Positions 46,559 through 55,888 of a DNA stretch of 64,000 nt are shown here, piece by piece. The position numbers and the translations under genes are program-made. The notes beneath the pieces were generated by a model that made no database searches, was not told the origin of the DNA, and saw nothing but the letters and a program-made list of their open reading frames with translations. This DNA comes from Paracoccaceae bacterium (lineage in GTDB: Bacteria; Pseudomonadota; Alphaproteobacteria; Rhodobacterales; Rhodobacteraceae): contig JAUYQR010000015.1 of NCBI GenBank assembly GCA_030697175.1, positions 1-64,000 of the forward strand, in the 5' to 3' direction. The first letter of the stretch is position 1, and each line of letters begins with the position of its first letter.

Positions 46559-47479
46559 ATGCGGCTGGAGTGGCTGGAAGACATTCTGGCGGTTGCCGAA
46601 ACCGGATCGTTTCAGGAAGCGGCGGAGCGGCGGCGGCTGACGCAATCGGCCTTTTCGCGCCGGGTGCAGCACATTGAGGAGCAGATCGGCGTCGACCTCT
46701 TTGATCGCAGCCGCAAGCCGGTGCAGCTTTTGCCAACGACAGCCGAGCAGCGCGACCAGATCGCCAAGCTGGCCAACGACCTTCGGCAGTTGGTGGCCGA
46801 CCTGCGGCGCGGCGCGCGGATGGCGTCGAACCGGATTGCGATTGCCAGCCAGCACGCACTGACCACCTCGCTGACGCCGTTGATCCTGAAACACATCGAC
46901 GCGCGGTTGCACGATACCTATGTGCGCCTGCGGTCGGCCAATCTGGACGAATGTTTTGCGCTTTTGCTGTCGCGGCAGGTCGATATCGCCATCGTCTACC
47001 GGTTGCCGGGCGAGGATCACCCGATCAGCGACCGCTTCGTGGAAACCGCCACAATCGGCAGCGACCGGCTGGTGCCGGTGTTCGACGCCTCGGCCACAGA
47101 CGGTTTGAACGCGCGGTTTGCGGCGGGCGAATTGCCCTACATCGCCTTTCCAAGCGAGGTGTTTCTGGGCCAGGTGCTGGAGCGGCTGATCCTGCCCAAG
47201 GTGCGCAACCTGTCGCGCCCGATCCCCAAGGCGGAAACCGCGCTGACGCTGGCGGCGCTGGAACTGGCGGTGGTTGGTGTGGGGGTGGCATGGGTGCCCC
47301 ATTCGCTTGCACGGGCCCGGATCGCGGATGGAACGCTGGCCGACCTGTCAGCCACGCTGCCAACCTACCAGCTTGAGGTCACCGCCGTGCGGCTGTTCGG
47401 CAGCCCGTGGCCGGTGGCAAACTCGGTCTGGTCCGAAATCGTCGCCTTGGCGGGACAGGAGCAGGGGGCAGCCGGCTGA
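46559..47479 (+). CDS. cuyR: LysR-family regulator of the cysteate operon (CuyR-like)
   Basis: A 306-residue LysR-type regulator. The N-terminal winged helix reads MRLEWLEDILAVAETGSFQE and RLTQSAFSRRVQHIEEQIG; the effector domain follows (about 90-300). AGGGG lies about 8 nt before the ATG. Divergent from cuyA with LysR-like dyads between them, so autogenous control and cysteate- or sulfopyruvate-responsive activation are likely but inferred. Confidence 0.85.
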   Translation: MRLEWLEDILAVAETGSFQEAAERRRLTQSAFSRRVQHIEEQIGVDLFDRSRKPVQLLPTTAEQRDQIAKLANDLRQLVADLRRGARMASNRIAIASQHALTTSLTPLILKHIDARLHDTYVRLRSANLDECFALLLSRQVDIAIVYRLPGEDHPISDRFVETATIGSDRLVPVFDASATDGLNARFAAGELPYIAFPSEVFLGQVLERLILPKVRNLSRPIPKAETALTLAALELAVVGVGVAWVPHSLARARIADGTLADLSATLPTYQLEVTAVRLFGSPWPVANSVWSEIVALAGQEQGAAG

Positions 47480-47497
47480 ACCGCGGGCGACGCGCGG

Positions 47498-49948
47498 TCA
47501 GCGGGGGGCAAGGATGTGCGCGATGGCCGACAGGATGATGCCGTTGGTGTTGATGTCGGTGTAATCGCGCATCTGGGCAAGCGTGTCGGCATAGACGCCC
47601 ACCGAAAAGCCGTGGTCCGGAATTCGCGCGTTTTCCCGCACGATGGACAAGAGGCGCATGTTGTAGGGATGGGGGTGGACGGCCTGCCAAAGATACGCGG
47701 CCTTGGCGCTGATGATCTCGCTTGCGAAGGGAACGGCGGTGTCGTCGGCAGCCGGGGGAACGATGGTTTCGACCACCCAGGCATCGCGGCCTTCGCGGTC
47801 AAGCCGCAAGCCTGAATAGATGAACCAGGGGGGGCGGTCGATCGGCGCTTCGGATACGCAGCGCAGCTGGCCGGTCGTCTCGAACCAGCCAAGCTGTGCG
47901 TCGAAAAGCGCGTCCAGGATCACCCGTGTCGGGCCGTCAACGCCCAGTTCGATGGCATGTAGCGCGAAGGGTTCCGTCGAGATCGCCCCCAGGGCGGCGG
48001 CCCGGTAAAGGACGGTGATTTCGCTGTCCGGGCTGTCGTCATCCCAGGTCTGGATCGGCAGGACCGTCTGCCCGAGGAAGGCAAAGCCCGGCACGACGTA
48101 ATCTGTGCATTGCGATTGCGAAGTGTCCTGCCATCGGCCGAACCGGTTGGTGAAGTGCCAGCCGGTGCGCACGGAAAGATCGAGGCTCCAGTCCTTGAAG
48201 GTCTTTTGCAGCGCGGCGCGGTCGGCCAGCCCCAGCGAAACGGCGCGGCCAAGGGCGATGCCCAGACGCCCTGCATCGCAGCTGTCAAAGCCGGCAACCG
48301 TCGTGCGCAAGGTTTGAGCGGAAAAGTTCGACGGGGGCAGCAGGCCGCCATCCAGCCGGTCGGTCGGGATGCTGGCCGCCGCCTTGGCGATGGCCGCGGC
48401 GGCATCGGCGCGGTCGATCAGGCGCAGGTCGGCCGCCGCAATCAGGGCGTTGATCTGCGAGGCCAGATCCCACAGCGTGATCTCGCTGTTGATCCGGCCG
48501 TCCGGCGCGGTAGAGACTGTTCCGGCGGCAAGGCCGGTTTCGGGATAGGTATAGCGCTCAAAATAGCGCCATGCCAGCGCTGCGTCTTCCATCAGACGGG
48601 CGCGTTCAGCGGCATCGGGTTGGAAGGCCACCACCGGGTCGGTCTGGCGACGGCGGCGCAGCGCCCAGTAGCGGCGGATCAGCGGGTCGCTTGCCATCAC
48701 CCGGTCGCGCAACGCGGTCACGTCATGCAGGCGGATGTGGCCGCGGCTCTTGGCATCTTCGATCCGACGCAGCAGCCGCGCCCGCAACGGCGGACTTGCG
48801 ACGTCGTTTGATGTCACCCTCAGAACGCGGTCGGACTGATCCAGCGTCAGACGGTCAAGCCGGGTTGCGGCGGTGGCATCGAGTGTGCCGAAATGCATCC
48901 GAAGATCGGGGCCAAGGCCGTTCACCTCGGAAGCGCCGATCACGACAGTCGCGGCGGCCTCGGGGCCGGGTGCGGCCGAAACGGGCACGACGCAATCGGC
49001 CAACGGGGCGGCATCGGGCAGGGTCGTCTGCGTGCAGTCGCCCGGTGCGGCGGCGGCATTCAGCCGGGTGAAGGGCAGGCCGCGCTCTGACAACGCCTGC
49101 GCAAAGGCGGCGATGTGGCCTTCGCGGTCGGGCTGGTCAAGCAGAAGGGCAAGGTCACGCGGCACCGAGGTGCCGCCGAGCTGAAAGTAATCGCGCGCAA
49201 GGCTGGCGTGAAGCCCGAGGCGGCGCAGGGTGGCGACGATATGGCCGACACCCGCCTCGATGCCCGTGGCCAGATCGGCCCCGGACAGAGCGGCACCGCG
49301 CAAAAGCGATATGTGAAGGACGACAACGCGCGGGTCGGGCGAAAGGCTTTGCAGCGCCTTCTCGAGTGCGGGGTCGAAAAGATCGACCAAAAGCCCACCG
49401 GTGATGGTCATCTGATCGCGACCGTCAGGCATGACGGTGGCCGGCTCGGTGGTTTGGGGGCAGATGATGCGCACCCGAAACCCGGCCGACCGATAAGCGC
49501 TGAGGTCCGTCCGCGGGTTGGCTGCATGTTCAAAATAAGTGGTTGTCGGCAGCGCGGCGTAAGGAACTGATTCGGCTGCCTGAAGGTTCACCTCGGCATG
49601 TTTGAATTCATTGGCCGCGCGAAGATGCCAGTATCTCTGCTCAAGGAAGAGTGGTGCCGCAATTGATACAACCTCAAGTAGTTCCGGAACGATGGATTCA
49701 GAAACAGGCAGTTTCTTCATGCTACCAGGGGTTCTGGAACCGTCCATATAATGCGACGCTACAAGGATTGTGGGTTCAGTATTGTTGTGGAAATATTCAA
49801 GGACGTTTGAAATGCCGTCAGGTTTCCACGTTGCGGGAATATCCTGCAGCACGAGGAACGCCACTCCGGGAACCGACGCAGACAGTTTCAGCCCCGGTAT
49901 CAGGGCCAGCGCGGTTGTGGTCAGGAACAGACGTCGAGTGCAGTCCAT
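47498..49948 (-). CDS. DUF3131 exported protein linked to exopolysaccharide synthesis
   Basis: An 816-residue exported protein. The N-terminus has a Tat-like twin-Arg leader (TRRLFLTTTALALIPG). Residues about 30-330 look like a deacetylase-like alpha/beta region without visible catalytic His/Asp motifs, and residues about 450-815 hold DUF3131 (AALAWRYFERYTYPETGLA, INSEITLWDLASQINALIA, TTVAGFDSCDAGRLGIALG). DUF3131 resembles glycoside-hydrolase-like (alpha/alpha) folds and accompanies polysaccharide genes. The 5' third includes a patch of low GC (49621-49800). AGGAG lies 13 nt before the ATG, rather far. Divergent from the GT2 synthase gene. The open frame extends far upstream, but that part is antisense to the GT2 gene. 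Confidence 0.78.
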   Translation of the reverse strand: MDCTRRLFLTTTALALIPGLKLSASVPGVAFLVLQDIPATWKPDGISNVLEYFHNNTEPTILVASHYMDGSRTPGSMKKLPVSESIVPELLEVVSIAAPLFLEQRYWHLRAANEFKHAEVNLQAAESVPYAALPTTTYFEHAANPRTDLSAYRSAGFRVRIICPQTTEPATVMPDGRDQMTITGGLLVDLFDPALEKALQSLSPDPRVVVLHISLLRGAALSGADLATGIEAGVGHIVATLRRLGLHASLARDYFQLGGTSVPRDLALLLDQPDREGHIAAFAQALSERGLPFTRLNAAAAPGDCTQTTLPDAAPLADCVVPVSAAPGPEAAATVVIGASEVNGLGPDLRMHFGTLDATAATRLDRLTLDQSDRVLRVTSNDVASPPLRARLLRRIEDAKSRGHIRLHDVTALRDRVMASDPLIRRYWALRRRRQTDPVVAFQPDAAERARLMEDAALAWRYFERYTYPETGLAAGTVSTAPDGRINSEITLWDLASQINALIAAADLRLIDRADAAAAIAKAAASIPTDRLDGGLLPPSNFSAQTLRTTVAGFDSCDAGRLGIALGRAVSLGLADRAALQKTFKDWSLDLSVRTGWHFTNRFGRWQDTSQSQCTDYVVPGFAFLGQTVLPIQTWDDDSPDSEITVLYRAAALGAISTEPFALHAIELGVDGPTRVILDALFDAQLGWFETTGQLRCVSEAPIDRPPWFIYSGLRLDREGRDAWVVETIVPPAADDTAVPFASEIISAKAAYLWQAVHPHPYNMRLLSIVRENARIPDHGFSVGVYADTLAQMRDYTDINTNGIILSAIAHILAPR

Positions 49949-50035
49949 GACCGTGGGCGGCTCCTGTCTTGGCGCGGCTGGCCCCGGTTGTGGCAAGCCT
50001 GACGCGCACGAAGTGTCGGACCGGAGTGTCGGTCC

Positions 50036-53000
50036 ATGACGAACATCATTCCATTCGGACCTGCGCGCGACGCGAACGTCAAGAAGGTCTTTGCGGCGAC
50101 GTCGCGGCGGCGGGCGACTATCGCGCGCGCTGTCGTTGTTGCTGTCGTTGCCCTGCTTGTCTTTGCGGTGGTGGACATGGCGTTCCGGCTGCTGGCGCTG
50201 CCCGATGCCGGACCGCCGGTCGCCTTGCAGCCGGGGCAGTTCGACCCTGCCGCCGAGGCGGTGCTTTACACGCTGCAGGACGGGCCGCGCGACAGTTGCC
50301 AGGGCGTGGACCCAGGCGGCACCAGCGTGGGCGCCTATCTTCCGGCCGACGACCTGACCGCGCGGACCGCGCTTTTGGCGCATTGCGCCAGCGTCGACCG
50401 GGTGTTTGCGGAATCGCTGGCGTTCGGGGTCGACGCCGGGGCGGTGATTGCGCTGGCATCGGACGAGTGGCGCGAAAGCCTTGCCACGATCGGACGCCCG
50501 GTCTTTGTGATGCTGACCGCCGGGTTCGCCACACCGGATGGCGGCAAGCGCACGCTGATGATCCCCGCCGCTGTCCGCACGCGCCTGTTGCAGGACATTT
50601 CGCGCCAATGGCCAGCGGGGACCAGTCTGTGTCTGGACCTGTCGGGCAATCCCGATGTGCTGGCCGATGATGTCACCGCGCTCCTTGCCGCCTTGCGCCC
50701 GATGGCCTTGGCACGGGACGGACAGTTGTGCGTAGCTGGCACCGTCGATGCTGCGTTCCTGCGCGACGCCGGGGTAATCGCGGCGGCGGACGTGGTACTT
50801 GCAAAGGGGTTCCGCGCGCCGGGGCGGCTGCCGTTGCCTCTTGCACCGCAGCCGTGGTTCGAGGCGGCGGTGGCACCTTTGTTGCAAGCGGTGCCGGCGA
50901 CCAAGCTGGTGGTGGCGCTTGGCACCTTCGGAGTGCAGACCGATGCCGCGACCGGCCGGGCCGAAGACGTCGCCTATGCAACCGCGCTGGCGCGCACGCG
51001 AGTTGCCGAAGGCAGCGTCACGGTTGACCGCGATGCACTGAACGCCGAGCTTGCCTTTGCCGGACCTGATGGCCGCGCCGCGCGGATCACGTTGCTGGAC
51101 GGGTTGTCCTTTGCCAACCAGATGACGGCGCTTGCCCCAGATACCGCGCTGGCGCTGTGGCCGATCGGGTCCGAAGATCCGGCGGTCTGGTCGCTGATCG
51201 CGGGCGACGACGTCCAGACCGCCCTGACCCGGCCGATCACCCTGGACCGACAGGTGCTGCTGTCGGGAACCGGGCCGGTCGCGCTTCAGGTCGATGAGGC
51301 GGCTGTCGGGCGCCGCGACGTGACCATTGATCCGCAGAGCGGCCGGGTTGTCGAACAGGCTTACCGCGCCCTGCCCTCGCCCCATGTTCTGACGCGGTTC
51401 GACGGTGGCGTTGCGGATGCGGTGCTGATCGCGTTCGACGGGCTGCCGCCGATCGACAACCTGTCGGACCTGCTGTTGCAACTGGCGCATTTCGGGGTGC
51501 GCGCGACGTTCGCGGTGACCGCATCCGAGGTTGTCGCCAACCCGGATGTGGTGCGCAGGCTGATCGTCGCAGGACATGCGGTGGCGCTGTCGGATGTCGG
51601 CGACCTTGCGGGAAGCGGGCTTTACGGCACCGTCTCGCGGTTCCGCGACCGCGCCGCGACAATGGCGCTTGCCGGTGAAACAGACTGGCGCGCCGTGTTG
51701 GCCGAAACCTGGGGCAAGGGCGACATCATGCCCACCTCGACCGACGAATTCGCCACACTCGTCGCGCTGCAAAAGCAGGGCCGTCTGCGGCTGCCAGAGG
51801 GCGAGCGGGTTCCGTCCGACCCCGACGCGGCGGCGCAATTTGCTGAACGTCTGGTCAGCACGGTGTTTCTGCAAGGCTCGCAACTGGTGCGGTTCGACCT
51901 TTCGAGGAAAGAGCTGCAAGCCACCCTCGCCGCGCTGCCGGTGGTGCTTCAGGCGTTTGATACGGCGGGGGCAAGTTTCATCGCACCCGACGATCTTGCC
52001 CGGCCCGCAGGCGGCGTGGCGATGTACGAAGCGCGCGATCTGGCAACCCTGCGCGACCGGATCTACGTGTGGACGCTGCTGAAGGCCGACCGCTTCGTGG
52101 CGGTGGCGTTCCTGATCCTGCTGCTGGTTGCGATGCTGCGGTCGACCGTGTTTCTGGCGCTTGCGCATCTGCGCCGCCCGCGCGACACCATCGACCCGAC
52201 CTGGGCGCCCGGCGTGACCGTGATCATTCCGGCCTTCAACGAAGGCAAGGTCATCGAGACCTGCATCCAGTCGATCTTTGCCAACGATTACCCCGACCTT
52301 CGGATCATCGTGGTCGACGACGGGTCGCAGGACGAAACCGCCGCCGTGGTGGCAGCGATGGCTGCGAAAGACCGGCGTATCTGGCTGGTGAGGCAGGACA
52401 ATTCGGGCAAATGGGCGGCGGCGAACACGGCGCTGCGCTATGTGATGACGCGGTTCTTTGTGGTGATTGACGCGGACTCCTCGATCGGAAGCGATGCGAT
52501 CCGCTGGCTGGTGCAACCCTTTGCCGAGCCGAACGTCGGGGCCGTGTCGGGCATCGTCGAGGTTGGGAATTCCCGCAACTGGCTGACCTGGTGCCAGAAT
52601 CTGGAATATCTGGTCAGCCAGAACATCCACCGTCGCGCCTATGAGACATTTGACGGGATCTTTGTCGTGCCAGGTGCCATCGGCGCGTGGCGCACCGATG
52701 CGGTGATCGCGGCCGGCCTGTTTTCCGGCGAGACGATCACCGAGGACGCCGACCTTACACTGGCCGTTCACCGCGCAGGCTACCGGGTCGTCATGGCCGA
52801 ACGGGCGCGCGCCTTTACCGAAGCGCCGGAACGGCTTTCCCCCTTCATGTCGCAGCGCTTGCGCTGGTCGCTTGGCATGTTGCAGACGTCGTGGAAACAT
52901 CGCATGGCCATTCGCGAAGGTCATCCGGTCGGCTTCATCTCGATCATCTTTGCGGTCTGGTTCAACGTGCTGACGACGATCCTGTCGCCGCTGGTGGATC

Positions 53001-53359
53001 TTGTGGTGCTGGTGCTGATCGGGTTGGCCGCATCGCGCCTGATGATGGGACAGCCGGTCCTGAACGACGGCGCGAGCCTGTTCGTTGCCGGGTATCTGGG
53101 GCTGGCCTTGCTTGACCTGCTGAACACGGTTGCGACGTTCCGGTTCGAGCGGCGGTTCGATCTGCGGCTTTTGGTGCTGACCCCGCTGGTGCATCTGGGC
53201 TACCGGCAACTGCTGTATGTGGCGACCGTCCGTGCGACATGGCGGGCGATCACCGGGCGGCTGACCGCGTGGCAAAAGCTGGAGCGGACGGGTGCGCTGA
53301 ACCGGTCGGCAAGGGCCGAACGCTCGGCGCTTGACCCGCATGCGACGGTGCGGACCTAA
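50036..53359 (+). CDS. Three-domain GT2 glycosyltransferase with degenerate GH18- and NodB-like domains
   Basis: An 1107-residue membrane synthase. One N-terminal helix (about 30-52) is followed by a periplasmic GH18-like region (about 60-430) ending ALWPIGSEDPAVWS, then a NodB-deacetylase-like region (about 440-650), a helix (about 685-710) and the cytoplasmic GT2 domain: VTVIIPAFNEGK (725), VDDGSQDET (760), DAD (about 810), TEDADL (901) and QRLRW (939), with C-terminal helices. GT2 motifs are complete, so polymerisation of a beta-linked polysaccharide is likely. The GH18 acid (DLSGNP instead of a D-x-E) and the NodB FDDGP (FDGLPP here) are lost, so the two outer domains are probably non-catalytic. 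Four bp separate it from the acyltransferase gene. Confidence 0.85.
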   Translation: MTNIIPFGPARDANVKKVFAATSRRRATIARAVVVAVVALLVFAVVDMAFRLLALPDAGPPVALQPGQFDPAAEAVLYTLQDGPRDSCQGVDPGGTSVGAYLPADDLTARTALLAHCASVDRVFAESLAFGVDAGAVIALASDEWRESLATIGRPVFVMLTAGFATPDGGKRTLMIPAAVRTRLLQDISRQWPAGTSLCLDLSGNPDVLADDVTALLAALRPMALARDGQLCVAGTVDAAFLRDAGVIAAADVVLAKGFRAPGRLPLPLAPQPWFEAAVAPLLQAVPATKLVVALGTFGVQTDAATGRAEDVAYATALARTRVAEGSVTVDRDALNAELAFAGPDGRAARITLLDGLSFANQMTALAPDTALALWPIGSEDPAVWSLIAGDDVQTALTRPITLDRQVLLSGTGPVALQVDEAAVGRRDVTIDPQSGRVVEQAYRALPSPHVLTRFDGGVADAVLIAFDGLPPIDNLSDLLLQLAHFGVRATFAVTASEVVANPDVVRRLIVAGHAVALSDVGDLAGSGLYGTVSRFRDRAATMALAGETDWRAVLAETWGKGDIMPTSTDEFATLVALQKQGRLRLPEGERVPSDPDAAAQFAERLVSTVFLQGSQLVRFDLSRKELQATLAALPVVLQAFDTAGASFIAPDDLARPAGGVAMYEARDLATLRDRIYVWTLLKADRFVAVAFLILLLVAMLRSTVFLALAHLRRPRDTIDPTWAPGVTVIIPAFNEGKVIETCIQSIFANDYPDLRIIVVDDGSQDETAAVVAAMAAKDRRIWLVRQDNSGKWAAANTALRYVMTRFFVVIDADSSIGSDAIRWLVQPFAEPNVGAVSGIVEVGNSRNWLTWCQNLEYLVSQNIHRRAYETFDGIFVVPGAIGAWRTDAVIAAGLFSGETITEDADLTLAVHRAGYRVVMAERARAFTEAPERLSPFMSQRLRWSLGMLQTSWKHRMAIREGHPVGFISIIFAVWFNVLTTILSPLVDLVVLVLIGLAASRLMMGQPVLNDGASLFVAGYLGLALLDLLNTVATFRFERRFDLRLLVLTPLVHLGYRQLLYVATVRATWRAITGRLTAWQKLERTGALNRSARAERSALDPHATVRT

Positions 53360-53363
53360 GCCC

Positions 53364-55310
53364 ATGCAGGCGGAAACTTACCGGCCCGACATCGACGGCT
53401 TGCGTGCGCTGGCCGTGCTGCCGGTGATCCTTTTCTACCTGTCGGCCGGGCTGGCGCCGGGCGGCTACCTGGGCGTGGACGTGTTTTTCGTCATCTCGGG
53501 ATACCTGATAACCGGGATCCTGCTGACCGACCTTGGCCAGGACCGGTTCAGCCTGCTGCGGTTTTACGAACGGCGGGCGCGGCGGATATTGCCGGCGCTG
53601 TTCGTCGTGATCGCGGCTTGCGTCCTGCCGGCGGCGGCCTTCATGCTGCCGGGTCAGCACGGCGATTTCGGCGTCGCGGTGCTGGCGGCGATCGGATTCG
53701 TGTCAAACCTGCACTACTATTCCTCCACCGGCTATTTCATGGCCTCGGCCGAGGTGAAGCCGCTCTTGCACACCTGGTCGCTGGCGGTGGAGGAACAGTT
53801 CTACCTGCTGTTTCCGGTCTTGCTATACGCCACCTGGCGTTGGGCGCGGGGCGCGGTGCCGGCGGTGATCGGGGTGGTCGGGGTGGCCAGCCTTGGAACG
53901 GCGGTCTGGCTGTTGCAGCGCGACCCCGCCGCCGCGTTCTACCTGCTGCCAAGCCGCGCGTGGGAGCTGATGGCCGGGGCAATGGTCGCGGTGGTGACGC
54001 GGGCGCCGTCGCGGCTGCAGGCCGAGGTGGCCGGGTTCGCCGGACTGGCGCTGATTCTGGCAAGCTACGCCTTTCCCGATGCGCTGACGGTGTGGGGGCT
54101 GGTCGCGCTGGCGCCGGTTGCGGGCGCGGCGCTGTTCATCTGGTCTGGCGGCGGGACGGCTGCGGCGCGACTGGCAGCATCGTCGCCGCTGCGCTGGATC
54201 GGGCTGATCAGCTTCAGCGCCTATCTCTGGCATTGGCCACTTCTGGCGTTCTGGCGCTTGCGCGGTGGGGGCGACGTGACCCTCGGCAGCGGGCTGCTGC
54301 TGCTGGCTGCCACACTGGTGCTGTCCACGCTGACCTACCAGTGGGTCGAACGGCCCTTCCGCGACCGCTCTGCCACGGCGCGGTTTCCAAACCGGGCTCT
54401 GGTGCCGTTTCTGGGCTCGGCAGCGCTGTGCCTGACGCTGTTTGGCGTGATGCCGCTTCTGCCCGGCACGGGCGGCGGATCGCGTGAGGCCGCGACGATC
54501 GAGGCCAGACTCGCGGTGAATTACGGGCTTGGTCAGGTCTGCGAAAATGCCTTCACGCTTGATCCGACATGCCGCACATCGGACACCCCGGAGATCTTGC
54601 TGTGGGGCGACAGCTACGCCATGCACCTTGCCCCGGCGATCCAGGCGTCGGGCGGCTGGGGCGGGTTCATCCAGATGACAAAGTCAAGCTGCGCGCCGGT
54701 GCTCGGCCTGTCCACGTCCCCGGCGGAATACGAGGCCGACTGGTTCAAGGGCTGCCTGCGTTTCAATGAAGAGGTGTTCGCCTGGCTTGCGGGGGCGCGC
54801 AGCGTCCGGGTTGTCGTGCTGTCGACAAACCTGCGGATCCTGTCCAACGATCTGCGACGCCCGGACGAAACCGTGGTGCCAGTGGCCGATGCCGAGGCGG
54901 AGGTCAGGGTCGCCCTGCTGGACACGGTTGACCGCATCCGAGCGCTTGGCAAGCAAGTGGTGATCGTGTCGCCCACCCCGACCACGGGCGATGACATCGG
55001 CCAGTGTCTGGCCGCCGCAGTGCTGGTCGATGGGGACGAAAGCGCTTGTGATTTTCCGCTGTCCAGGATCGCGCCGATCAACCTTGAGGCGATCGACTTT
55101 CTGCGCAGCCTGCAAAGCAAGGTTCCGCTGATTGATCTGAGCGCGCTGATCTGCCCGGCGGAAATCTGCCAGACCCGGCATGCGGACGTGTTCGTCTACC
55201 GCGACGCGGGGCACTTGTCGATCGAAGGGGCGGAATGGCTGGGCCGCACCTACCGATTCGACCGCTTGATTCGGCAGACTGCCGCAAGCGAGGCCGTCGA
55301 GATCAATTAG
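53364..55310 (+). CDS. AT3-SGNH acyltransferase (OafA-like), AT3 His replaced
   Basis: A 648-residue protein: an acyltransferase-3 membrane domain with about 10-11 helices (1-380) fused to a periplasmic SGNH domain (about 400-648). Such proteins O-acetylate surface polysaccharides. The AT3 start RPDIDGLRALAVLPVILF is followed by Y25 where the family has the essential His (usual LFHAG); the rest, GVDVFFVISGYLI and LLHTWSLAVEEQFYLLFP, is intact. The SGNH domain keeps its nucleophile (LLWGDSYAMH) and the Asp-His pair (RDAGHLS). It probably modifies the polymer made by the adjacent GT2. Confidence 0.85.
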   Translation: MQAETYRPDIDGLRALAVLPVILFYLSAGLAPGGYLGVDVFFVISGYLITGILLTDLGQDRFSLLRFYERRARRILPALFVVIAACVLPAAAFMLPGQHGDFGVAVLAAIGFVSNLHYYSSTGYFMASAEVKPLLHTWSLAVEEQFYLLFPVLLYATWRWARGAVPAVIGVVGVASLGTAVWLLQRDPAAAFYLLPSRAWELMAGAMVAVVTRAPSRLQAEVAGFAGLALILASYAFPDALTVWGLVALAPVAGAALFIWSGGGTAAARLAASSPLRWIGLISFSAYLWHWPLLAFWRLRGGGDVTLGSGLLLLAATLVLSTLTYQWVERPFRDRSATARFPNRALVPFLGSAALCLTLFGVMPLLPGTGGGSREAATIEARLAVNYGLGQVCENAFTLDPTCRTSDTPEILLWGDSYAMHLAPAIQASGGWGGFIQMTKSSCAPVLGLSTSPAEYEADWFKGCLRFNEEVFAWLAGARSVRVVVLSTNLRILSNDLRRPDETVVPVADAEAEVRVALLDTVDRIRALGKQVVIVSPTPTTGDDIGQCLAAAVLVDGDESACDFPLSRIAPINLEAIDFLRSLQSKVPLIDLSALICPAEICQTRHADVFVYRDAGHLSIEGAEWLGRTYRFDRLIRQTAASEAVEIN

Positions 55311-55818
55311 AGGCGAGCTTGCGCGGGCCGAACGGCACTTCGTATCCGTTGAGTTTCCGGATGTATTTGCTGATCGGCGTGCCGTAGGGGTCGCGCAGAT
55401 CCTTGCGGCCATCAGACTTGACGTAGACCGCCAGCGATTCCGCACCCAGCAGGTGGGCTGCGGCCAACATGCCCGACGGCGTCAGAGGTTCACCCCCAAC
55501 TTCGCTCCAGGCATAGCGGTCGACCTTGTGGAGTTCGATGTAACTCCACATAACTCCTAGCCATTCTTGCATTGCCTTGTCCTGCGCGCGTTCGCTTGCA
55601 AGAAACTGCTTGGCAGATTTGATGCCGTGTTTGCCGGTCCAGCCGCCGCCGTAGTTGTTGTCGTAGGCGTCGCCGTCATACCGCACAAAGCCAAGATCGG
55701 TCAGCGCGGCTTCGCCGAACTGGTAGGCGCCGAGGAAATTCAGGCTGTTCACCGACTGATAGTCGCCGCCGGATTCCATCATCTTCAAAACGACTATGAA
55801 CGCTGCCAGGGTCTTCAT
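55303..55818 (-). CDS. Lysozyme/transglycosylase-like small protein
   Basis: A 171-residue protein. MMESGGDYQSVN and NFLGAYQFGEAALTDLG echo the catalytic-Glu and Tyr-Gln-Phe motifs of soluble lytic transglycosylases, and HKVDRYAWSEVGG may form the other side of the groove. The N-terminal hydrophobic stretch (KTLAAFIVVLKMM) runs straight into the Glu motif, so it is not a normal signal peptide; the export route is unclear. AAGGGA favours the second ATG. The 3' end overlaps the acyltransferase gene by 8 bp. A role in opening the wall for polysaccharide export is speculation. Confidence 0.6.
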   Translation of the reverse strand: MKTLAAFIVVLKMMESGGDYQSVNSLNFLGAYQFGEAALTDLGFVRYDGDAYDNNYGGGWTGKHGIKSAKQFLASERAQDKAMQEWLGVMWSYIELHKVDRYAWSEVGGEPLTPSGMLAAAHLLGAESLAVYVKSDGRKDLRDPYGTPISKYIRKLNGYEVPFGPRKLASN

Positions 55819-55853
55819 CTGCATTCCCTTGTGGGGGCGGCCAGGATTGGGGA

Positions 55854-55888
55854 GAGTCAGATGAAGGGACTAGTCTGGCATCTGACTC
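55854..55888. repeat. 10-bp perfect inverted repeat in a 325-bp divergent region
   Basis: GAGTCAGATG, 15-nt loop, CATCTGACTC. It sits 36 bp upstream of the lysozyme-like start and 256 bp before the catalase start, so it may be an operator for either gene. The rest of 55819-56143 holds no gene that I can support. Confidence 0.65.

Noticed and set aside
49949-53365. N-terminal extension of the DUF3131 frame to about 1955 residues
   Set aside because: It is antisense to the complete GT2 gene, is Arg/His/Gln-rich without domains, and arises from GC-rich codon bias. The true protein starts with a Tat-like leader at 49948.
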